Assembly: GCA_017882615.1 (NCBI GenBank)
Contig: JADGPD010000020.1
Location: forward strand, 1 to 32,453
Direction: 5' to 3'
DNA: 32,453 nucleotides
Origin: Thermoleophilia bacterium
GTDB taxonomy: Bacteria > Actinomycetota > Thermoleophilia > Gaiellales > Gaiellaceae
In this document: in pieces, positions 8,168-14,151 of the stretch
How the letters are laid out: each line of letters begins with the position of its first letter
Numbering within the stretch: the stretch's first letter is position 1
Made by a program: the position numbers and the translations under genes
Notes under the pieces: model-generated
Database searches by the model: none
What the model saw: the letters and a program-made list of their open reading frames with translations, nothing else
What the model was told of the DNA's origin: nothing

Positions 8168-8260
8168 CTACTTATTCGCCCGCTTCTCGGCGCGCTTCTC
8201 CTTGAGCGTCTTCTGCGCTACCTTCTTCGCCAGCTTCTTCGGCTTCTCCGAACCCTTCAT
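8168..8260 (-). CDS. 30-residue Lys-rich small protein
   Basis: A short gene of 30 codons plus stop. The ATG at 8260-8258 is preceded 5 nt upstream by a perfect GGAGG (8266-8270), the strongest ribosome site nearby, which decides the start over longer in-frame options. The product begins MKGSEKPKKLAKK and ends KRANK. About 40 per cent of its residues are Lys or Arg, with no membrane segment. Short Lys-rich proteins starting MKGSEKPKK occur as hypothetical genes in many actinobacteria and proteobacteria, as far as I recall; none has a known role. RNA, DNA or ribosome association is only a guess from the charge. It is divergent from the UspA gene. Confidence 0.65.
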   Translation of the reverse strand: MKGSEKPKKLAKKVAQKTLKEKRAEKRANK

Positions 8261-8408
8261 CGTCGCCTCCGGCCGTTGAATGACTCCGCCTGAAGGGTAG
8301 CCGAGCCGTAGGCCGTTACTGGGCTCGCTCGCCGCGTGAGAGCGGAGGACGCGCGCTCTTGAGCAGCGATCACGCCGAGCTCCACCCGACTTGTGCGATG
8401 CTCTATAC

Positions 8409-8852
8409 ATGAGCAAAGCGATCGTGGTCGGATACGACGACAAGGAACCCGCAACCCGAGCGCTGGAGCGCGCGATCGCGGAGGCGAAGGCCTCGCATGG
8501 CCAACTCGTGGTAGTCGGGATCGCCGAGACGCTTGTGAATCCTGAAGGGCCACAGAGCCGCGGGGCCCTCGACGGCAGCCCCGCCGGAATGCTTCCGCTC
8601 GTCGAGCCGCCGGAAATCCAAGTGGCGTTCGCTCATGCACGGCAGAAGATCGAGGCCGAGGGCCTAAGCGCCGATTTCGTCTGGACAGCCGGCGACCCGA
8701 GCAGCACGATCATCGACGTCGCTCGCAGCCGTGAGGCGACGCTCGTTGTGCTCGGTTCCCATCACCACTCGCTGCTGAGCCGGCTGCTCGGCGCCGACGT
8801 CGCCGCCGAGGTCAAGCGTGAGGCCGGTTGCGACGTGATCGTCGCCGACTAG
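8409..8852 (+). CDS. Universal stress protein (UspA family)
   Basis: 147 aa in the usual single-Usp-domain length. The N-terminus MSKAIVVGYDDKEPATRALERAI is the first beta strand and the Asp-containing nucleotide loop of the Usp fold. The C-terminus has VVLGSHHHSLLSRLLGADV and CDVIVAD. In ATP-binding Usps the motif is G-x2-G-x9-G-(S/T). Here the spacing is kept, but the second Gly is His and the last Ser/Thr is Ala, so ATP binding may be lost or altered. No Shine-Dalgarno is seen; TATACA overlaps the ATG, and an in-frame TTG at 8391 is a less likely start. Usps act in the cytoplasm in stress and starvation responses. Confidence 0.88.
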   Translation: MSKAIVVGYDDKEPATRALERAIAEAKASHGQLVVVGIAETLVNPEGPQSRGALDGSPAGMLPLVEPPEIQVAFAHARQKIEAEGLSADFVWTAGDPSSTIIDVARSREATLVVLGSHHHSLLSRLLGADVAAEVKREAGCDVIVAD

Positions 8853-8957
8853 CGGTCTCCGCGAACCCGAGGATCCCTCGCCCCCCGCCTGCGCCGGAGT
8901 TCGATGTTCTTTCTTGGGTAAGAGGATTGGGTCGTCGAACGTGGGGAGGAAAGAAGA

Positions 8958-9404
8958 ATGACGAGCAAGGCCGACTTCACAGCCGAGGAGTGGAAATTGA
9001 TTCTCGAGGGGCCGCCGAGTGCCGGCCTGATCGTGGTCACCGCACAGCGCGGAGGAATGCTGCGCGAGACGATGGCGATAGGACGGGCCTACGCCGAGGC
9101 GCGTCACGAACACGGCGAGAGCGAGTTACTTGACGAGATCGTCGCGGCCAAGCCCGAGCGAGACCACACGCACTTCCACTCGGTCGAGGAGCTCAAGCAG
9201 GCCGGGCTGAAGCACCTGAAGGACGCGGTCGAGCTGCTGGAGCGAAAGGCGACGGCGCAGGAGGTTGAGGACTACCGGCGCTTCGTTCTCACGCTGGCGG
9301 ACAAGGTCGCGGGCGCGCATCGAGAAGGCACGGAGAGCGTGAGCGATGCGGAACGGGCTGCGATTGAGGAGATTCGGGTGAGTCTGGGCGGAGCCGAGGG
9401 TTAA
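8958..9404 (+). CDS. Small conserved protein of unknown function
   Basis: 148 aa, soluble, strongly helical, with no signal or membrane segment. A good ribosome site (GGGGAGGAAAG, about 8943-8953) precedes the ATG. The N-terminus has FTAEEWKLILEGP, and the C-terminus has LADKVAGAHREG followed by VSDAERAAIEEI. Actinobacterial hypothetical proteins of this shape (an F-(S/T)-x-x-EW opening and a VAxAxxEG...VSxxE close) are familiar to me, sometimes compared to TerB-like helical bundles; I cannot name a family. It follows the UspA gene by 105 nt on the same strand, so a stress-related link is possible. Convergent with the nuclease-like gene, 28 nt away. Confidence 0.75.
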   Translation: MTSKADFTAEEWKLILEGPPSAGLIVVTAQRGGMLRETMAIGRAYAEARHEHGESELLDEIVAAKPERDHTHFHSVEELKQAGLKHLKDAVELLERKATAQEVEDYRRFVLTLADKVAGAHREGTESVSDAERAAIEEIRVSLGGAEG

Positions 9405-9432
9405 TTCACTCTGCCATTCCCGCCCGGCAGTC

Positions 9433-10371
9433 TCAGCGCCAGTACAGGAGCCTGTGCCGCTCGGACGCATAGCGATCGAGCCACGGCTCGATCGGCGCCG
9501 CGGCCTCGAGAATGTCGCTCCAGCTCCAGAAGACGAAGTCGCGTGAGGCCGAGCGGTTGAGCAGGCTCGCGAACGCCTCTGCCTCCGCCTCGATCCTGTC
9601 GGGCGGACCGAGGTTTACGAGCAAGAAGTCGGGAATCTCGAGCGCCTCGGCTAGAGCGGTGCCGATGCGCCAGTTTCGGGTCAGCTCGTAGTAGCCGGCG
9701 GCGGCAACCTCCTCGGGCGGGGCGGCGAACAGCTCGCGGCGATCGAGATAGCGCGGGAAGCCGTGGAAGTTCTGCCTGCGCTCGTTCGCGCTCTGGTACT
9801 TCGCTTCGACGAAAACGACGAGTTCGGGCCAGACGACGACGACGTCGGGCTCGCTGAAGGCCGTCGCCCTCTCGCCCAGCGAACGGCAGACCTCGGCGAG
9901 CGCCGAGGCGATCTCGGAGCTGCGAGCGCCTCCGACCGGGGCGCCCCAGATGACGAGCTCCGGCTCGCCCTCGGGGTGCTGCGGCTGGGCGAGCGCGTCG
10001 AGCCGCCCTTGCTGCTGGAGGCCGCGGAAGACGGTCCAGGTGACCGCGTCCTCAGACATCTCGAAACAGAACTTCATTTGCTTGTTACGCCGGTTGCGGC
10101 GATTCAGCGAGTGGCCGAGCGCCTCGGCGAGTCCGGCGCGGACTTGACTCGGCACGTTCAGTTCCGGGCTGGCCACGATCATGACGCGCCTTGCCTCGTC
10201 TCTCGCATTGGAGTAGGAAGCACCACAGCTGCAGCGGTAGATGCACTGCTCGCGCGTGGCTGCGGTCAGTCGGCGGCCAAGGCTCGTCGCCAGTGCCGTG
10301 TCGGGCTTGATCAGCCGCTGGCAGGCCCGGCAGCGCATCTCGCGGAATTCCATTCGAGGCCGATCGACCAT
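9433..10371 (-). CDS. Zinc-knuckle plus PD-(D/E)XK nuclease-like protein
   Basis: 312 aa from the ATG at 10371-10369, chosen because GGAGG lies 6 nt upstream; the ATG two codons earlier abuts that site. The N-terminus has C-x2-C (C14, C17) and C-x3-C-x-C (C43, C47, C49), a likely zinc-ribbon or knuckle of the type 'CRACQRLI ... CRCSCG'. Near 106-118 is SEDAVTWTVFRGL. Around 174-191 is EPDVVVVWPELVVFVEAKY: an acidic P-D followed by E-A-K at the spacing of the PD-(D/E)XK nuclease core. An Arg/Asn-rich stretch (NRRNRRNK, about 90-97) could bind nucleic acid. It may be a restriction- or repair-type nuclease. No methyltransferase or helicase partner is adjacent, so the biological role is unknown. 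Confidence 0.7.
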   Translation of the reverse strand: MVDRPRMEFREMRCRACQRLIKPDTALATSLGRRLTAATREQCIYRCSCGASYSNARDEARRVMIVASPELNVPSQVRAGLAEALGHSLNRRNRRNKQMKFCFEMSEDAVTWTVFRGLQQQGRLDALAQPQHPEGEPELVIWGAPVGGARSSEIASALAEVCRSLGERATAFSEPDVVVVWPELVVFVEAKYQSANERRQNFHGFPRYLDRRELFAAPPEEVAAAGYYELTRNWRIGTALAEALEIPDFLLVNLGPPDRIEAEAEAFASLLNRSASRDFVFWSWSDILEAAAPIEPWLDRYASERHRLLYWR

Positions 10372-10495
10372 CGACATCCTCCGGCGGCTGCTCGAGGGCG
10401 CGGCGCACTTCTCGATGCCGTCTTCGCTGCGAGCATCATAGGCGGCTTTCCGCTTCCAACCAGCCGCGCATATTTGGAGTGAGCCGCCCTAAGTG

Positions 10496-11491
10496 TCACA
10501 ACCGCGCGACGGCTTCGGCGATCTCGCGCCGCAGTTGCTCCTTGGCGCTCTCACCGGCGCCGATCTCATCCAGCGCGAGCAGCGCCGCGCCCGCGATCGG
10601 CGGCGCCTCGTTGACGCGGGCGCCGATCTTCGGTCCGACCTTGCTCAGGCCCGCTTCGATCCCGTCGAGCAGGCGGGCGTTTCGCGCCTGAAACAGACCG
10701 CCGCCCAACAGCACCTCCACCGGCTCACCCGTCAGCTCCAGGCGCACCAGCGCCGCGCGGGCGAAGGCGACGACCTCTACGGCAAGACGATCGACGATCG
10801 CCGCGGCGGCCGAATCGCTCGCCGCCGCTTCCAGCACGAGCGCCGCCAGCTCGCCCAGGCGCTCCCGCGCGATCCGCTCGAAATGGATCGCCTCGGTCAC
10901 TTCGAGCGGCCTTGTCAGACCGAAGTGGGCCGGCACCTTCTCTTCCAGCTCTGTCTTCGGCCCGCGTCCGTCCTCGCTTCGCACCGCAGCGCCGAGCGCG
11001 GCCAGACCGACGTCGAAGCCTCCGCCCCACTCGCCGCTGATCTCGCCGATCGCCGCGAAGCGGACGCTACGGCCGTCCGGCGCCACCCCAACGCAGTTGA
11101 TGCCCGAGCCGCAGACGACGGCGACGCCACAGCCGCTATCGGTGCCGGCGCGCAGCACCGCGAAGGTGTCGTTGCCGACGAGCATCCTCTCGGCCCAGCC
11201 GCGGTCGGCCGCCAGCGCAAGCAGCGTGTCCTCCTCGGCTGGGTAGTCGAGACCGGAAAGCGAGATCTGGGCCAGCTCGGCCACCGGCTTGGGCGCCGGG
11301 AAGAGACCGGCTCCCAGACAGGCGCGCTCGACGAGCGTCCCGAGCGTCTCGAGGCAGCCCCGAACGCCGAGCATCTGCGGCGAGGAGACGGGGCCGCGCA
11401 CCAGCGAAAGCAGCGACCCGTCCACGCGCGCGAGTGCCAGATCGGTCTTCGAGCCGCCGCCGTCCACGGCCAGAATCAGCTGTTTGCTCAC
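10496..11491 (-). CDS. BadF/BadG/BcrA/BcrD-type sugar kinase (N-acetylglucosamine kinase-like)
   Basis: 331 aa of the ASKHA ATPase fold. The N-terminus LILAVDGGGSKTDLALARVD is the phosphate-1 loop of this family; VVCGSGINCVGV and GEISGEWGGGFDVG are the following nucleotide and hinge motifs. Relatives phosphorylate N-acetylglucosamine, glucosamine or related sugars in the cytoplasm. The GTG start overlaps the stop of the GH4 gene by four bases (GTGA, 11488-11491), so the two genes are translationally coupled and probably act on one substrate route. The exact sugar cannot be read from the sequence. Confidence 0.87.
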   Translation of the reverse strand: MSKQLILAVDGGGSKTDLALARVDGSLLSLVRGPVSSPQMLGVRGCLETLGTLVERACLGAGLFPAPKPVAELAQISLSGLDYPAEEDTLLALAADRGWAERMLVGNDTFAVLRAGTDSGCGVAVVCGSGINCVGVAPDGRSVRFAAIGEISGEWGGGFDVGLAALGAAVRSEDGRGPKTELEEKVPAHFGLTRPLEVTEAIHFERIARERLGELAALVLEAAASDSAAAAIVDRLAVEVVAFARAALVRLELTGEPVEVLLGGGLFQARNARLLDGIEAGLSKVGPKIGARVNEAPPIAGAALLALDEIGAGESAKEQLRREIAEAVARL

Positions 11492-12762
11492 CGCTCGCTT
11501 CCCCGGGAGAACTGCGGCAGATGCGGGGCGCCCGCCTCGAGCAGGCGCTCCAGCAGCTCCTCGGCCAGCGGTAGCTGCCCGATCAAGGGGTGCGCGAGCA
11601 AGGCTCTGCGCGCGACGGCGCGATCGCCCGTGATCGCCGCCTGAACGGTCAGACGCTCGTAGGCCGCCACGTGCTGAACCAGCCCGAGCGACTCCGGAGC
11701 CAGCGGCTCCTGTGCAAGCGGCGTGGCGCCGTCCGGGCCGATCCGCGCCGGTAGTTCCACAACGTCGTCGTCGGCGAGTCCGGCGAGTGCGCCCCCGTTT
11801 CGCACGTCCACAACGTGAACGTCGCCGCTGCCCGCGACGAGCGAGGAGATCAGCCCTGTCGCCGCCTCGCTGTAGAACGCGCCGCCTCGCTGTTCGAGCA
11901 GGGTTGGCTTGTCAGCAAGATCGGGGTCGGCGTACATCCCAAGCAGCTCGCGCTCGACCTCGGCCACCTCGAGCGCGCGCGGCCTGCCCCGCTGCTGTTC
12001 GGCCAGCACCTGGTCGTGCAGGTAGAAGTAGCGCAGGTAGTAGGAGGGAACAGCGCCGAGCTCGTCGAGCAGGCGCCGCGGCAGCTCGATCTCCTCTGCA
12101 ATCTCATCGCCGTGCGACGCGAGCAGCGCGGGCAACACGTCGGCGCCGTCCAGGCGCACGGCGCGAACCCAGGTCAGGTGATTGAGACCGACCTGCTCGA
12201 CGACAATCCGCTCGGGCGCGACCGCGAGCAGGCGGGCGAACAGGCGCTGCAGCGTGATCGAGACGTTGCACAGGCCGATCGCCCGGTGGCCGGCGTCGAC
12301 GAGCGCCCGGGTGACGATCCCGACCGGGTTGGTGAAGTCGACGATCCAGGCTTTGTCGGACGCTCGCGCGGCGGCTCGCTCCGCGATCTCGAGCACGACG
12401 GGAATGGTGCGAAGCGCCTTGGCAAAGCCTCCGGCGCCGGTCGTCTCCTGGCCGATGCAGCCGAACGGAAGCGGCACCGTCTCGTCGCTCAAGCGTGCCT
12501 CCTGCCCGCCGACGCGGATCTGTATCAGCACGAAATCGGCCCCGTCCAGCGCGCGATCGAGATCGCCCGTGATGGTCAGCCGCCCGGCGAAGCCCTGGCG
12601 CGCGAGCATCCTCCCGGCCAGCCCGCCGACAACCTCGAGACGCCCGGAATCGATGTCCTGCAAGGCAAGCTCGCTCACCTCGATCCACTCCCGCTCGCGC
12701 TCCAGGCAGGAGACGAGCTCGGGCGTGTAGGTCGAGCCGGCGCCGACGACCGCGATCTTCAT
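11488..12762 (-). CDS. Glycoside hydrolase family 4, 6-phospho-beta-glucosidase-like
   Basis: 424 aa, the normal GH4 length. These enzymes need NAD+ and Mn2+ and split (usually 6-phospho) glycosides by an oxidation-elimination route. Seen: NAD-binding VVGAGSTYTPELV (5-17); IQIRVGGQEAR (80-90); CIGQETTGAGGFAKALRTIP, the GH4 signature region; DFTNPVGIVTRAL (142-154); GLCNVSIT with the metal-ligand Cys165; and VGLNHLTWVR with the metal-ligand His195. The TNP and CNV pattern favours the 6-phospho-beta-glucosidase branch. First gene of a two-gene operon with the sugar kinase. A probable promoter lies directly upstream (12769-12798). No PTS gene is in the window, so the source of a phosphorylated substrate is open. 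Confidence 0.92.
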   Translation of the reverse strand: MKIAVVGAGSTYTPELVSCLEREREWIEVSELALQDIDSGRLEVVGGLAGRMLARQGFAGRLTITGDLDRALDGADFVLIQIRVGGQEARLSDETVPLPFGCIGQETTGAGGFAKALRTIPVVLEIAERAAARASDKAWIVDFTNPVGIVTRALVDAGHRAIGLCNVSITLQRLFARLLAVAPERIVVEQVGLNHLTWVRAVRLDGADVLPALLASHGDEIAEEIELPRRLLDELGAVPSYYLRYFYLHDQVLAEQQRGRPRALEVAEVERELLGMYADPDLADKPTLLEQRGGAFYSEAATGLISSLVAGSGDVHVVDVRNGGALAGLADDDVVELPARIGPDGATPLAQEPLAPESLGLVQHVAAYERLTVQAAITGDRAVARRALLAHPLIGQLPLAEELLERLLEAGAPHLPQFSRGSER

Positions 12763-12768
12763 CGCTCT

Positions 12769-12798
12769 AGGTTAAGCGCCCGCTCTCCCACTCGACAA
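12769..12798 (-). promoter_or_regulatory. Promoter of the GH4-kinase operon, probably leaderless
   Basis: On the minus strand TTGTCG (-35-like, 12793-12798) and TAACCT (-10-like, 12769-12774) are separated by 18 bp. The -10 hexamer ends 6 nt before the ATG, which would put transcription start at or next to the start codon. Confidence 0.45.
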
Positions 12799-13080
12799 GC
12801 GCAGCTTGAAACTCAGGCGACCGACCTCCTCGCGAGCGAAAGGAAAGACGACGCTAGGCCGCTCCACTACCGCTTTCGCCGTCGACGGGCGATCTCGGGG
12901 CAAACAGCTATCAACCCGCAGCTCAGCGGCGTAAGATCGCCTCGACCGGGCTACTGGACTTCGGTGCCTGCCAGTTGAAAACGACCTGGACAGCGAAGAA
13001 GCTCTAGAAGCTCGAATCGGAGTTAAGACCCGCTGAACATGGCCCGCCGCCGCGTGATCACTAAACGGTGCCTGATACTC

Positions 13081-13108
13081 GCTGCCCTACCGGGCAGCCC
13101 GCTACGCT
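13081..13108 (+). promoter_or_regulatory. Candidate operator dyad and -10 for the CDF transporter
   Basis: GCTGCCC-TACC-GGGCAGC (13081-13098) is a perfect 7-bp inverted repeat. TACGCT (13103-13108), a -10-like hexamer, follows and ends 10 nt before the ATG at 13119. The dyad would cover roughly -34 to -17, between the -35 and -10 positions, as in MerR-type operators. If translation instead starts at the GTG at 13068, the dyad is inside the gene. Confidence 0.4.
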
Positions 13109-13118
13109 CCCTCGCGAG

Positions 13119-14075
13119 ATGACCGGCACCTCCGAGCGCACCTTTCTGACCCGCCTGATGTGGCTGTCGATCGCCGCTGCTCTGGTGACGATCACGCTGA
13201 AGACCGTGGCCTGGCGGCTGACCGGGTCGGTTGGCCTGCTCTCGGACGCGGTCGAGTCGCTGGTCAACCTACTGGCGGCGATCGTGGCGCTGACCATGAT
13301 CCGCTGGGCGACGCTTCCGCCCGACAAGGAGCACGTCTTCGGGCACGAGAAGGCCGAGTACTTCGCCGCCGGCGCCGAGGGAATGTTCATTCTCGGCGCG
13401 GCCGTCTCGATCGTGTTCGTGGCGGTGCAGCGGTTGCTTCATCCGGCCGGACTGGAGTCGGTCGGGCCCGGGCTGGCGGTCTCGGTCGGAGCCTCGCTCG
13501 TCAACCTGGGCGTCGCCATGACGTTGATCCGGGCCGGGCGACGGCATCGCTCGATCACCCTCGAGGCCGACGGGCGCCACCTGATGACGGATGTCGTCAC
13601 CTCCGCTGGCGTCGTGATCGGCGTGATCGCGGTGGCGGTCAGCGGCTGGCACCCGCTCGATCCGATCGTCGCCATCGCGGTCGCGCTCAACATCGTCTTC
13701 ACCGGCGTGCGCCTGATCCGCCGCTCGGGCGCGGGGCTGATGGATCGATCGTTGCCGCCCGAGGAGCTGGCCAAGGTCGAAACGGCGCTCGCGCCATACC
13801 GCGAAGACGGGATCGCCTTCAAGGAGTTGCAGACTCGCCGAGCGGGCCGCCGCTCGTTTGTCTCGTTCAAGGTGCTCGTCCCCAGCGGCTGGACGGTTGG
13901 GCGCGGTCACGTGTTACTCGAGCAGATCGAGCGAGACGTCGAAACCGCTCTGCCGCACTCCTCGGTGACTACTCATCTCGAGCCCGCGCCCGAAGGCGGC
14001 AGAGGACCGAAGGCGCCGGCCGGGCGCCCGGCCGGCAAACCCCGGAGACGGCGCAATCGCCTGCTGGGGCGCTAG
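13119..14075 (+). CDS. Cation diffusion facilitator (CDF) metal exporter
   Basis: 318 aa from the ATG at 13119. The open frame allows a GTG at 13068, but the 17 extra residues look non-conserved. About five to six membrane helices cover residues 12-205, followed by a cytoplasmic domain and an Arg/Lys-rich tail ([13 protein letters not shown]). Metal-site motifs are [11 protein letters not shown] (40-50) and [16 protein letters not shown] (149-164), the two Asp/His-containing CDF sites, and [11 protein letters not shown]. The first site has Glu where many CDFs have His (D-x2-E), which may alter metal choice among Zn, Mn, Fe or Co. It would export divalent metal from the cytoplasm by proton exchange. 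The gene stands alone between two operons. Confidence 0.9.
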   Translation: MTGTSERTFLTRLMWLSIAAALVTITLKTVAWRLTGSVGLLSDAVESLVNLLAAIVALTMIRWATLPPDKEHVFGHEKAEYFAAGAEGMFILGAAVSIVFVAVQRLLHPAGLESVGPGLAVSVGASLVNLGVAMTLIRAGRRHRSITLEADGRHLMTDVVTSAGVVIGVIAVAVSGWHPLDPIVAIAVALNIVFTGVRLIRRSGAGLMDRSLPPEELAKVETALAPYREDGIAFKELQTRRAGRRSFVSFKVLVPSGWTVGRGHVLLEQIERDVETALPHSSVTTHLEPAPEGGRGPKAPAGRPAGKPRRRRNRLLGR

Positions 14076-14137
14076 AAGCCGGGTCTGAATTTACGTAACG
14101 CTTGCACTCCTCACAGCCGACTCTTCGCTCGCCGGGT

Positions 14138-14143
14138 TATGAT
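14138..14143 (+). promoter_or_regulatory. -10-like element of RCC1 gene 1 (leaderless type)
   Basis: TATGAT ends 8 nt before the ATG at 14152. No Shine-Dalgarno is present. A leaderless or near-leaderless transcript is inferred. Confidence 0.4.
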
Positions 14144-14151
14144 GCCGCCCA

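Larger units (their letters stand above)
12763..13118. other. Divergent intergenic region between GH4 and CDF genes
   Basis: About 356 bases with no convincing gene. It holds the GH4 promoter at its left end, the CDF promoter and dyad at its right end, and a wide inverted repeat in the middle: GGCGATCT (12888-12895) and AGATCGCC (12934-12941), perfect over 8 bp with a 38-nt loop. This could be a structured element or an operator pair. No known riboswitch class was recognised. Confidence 0.5.
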
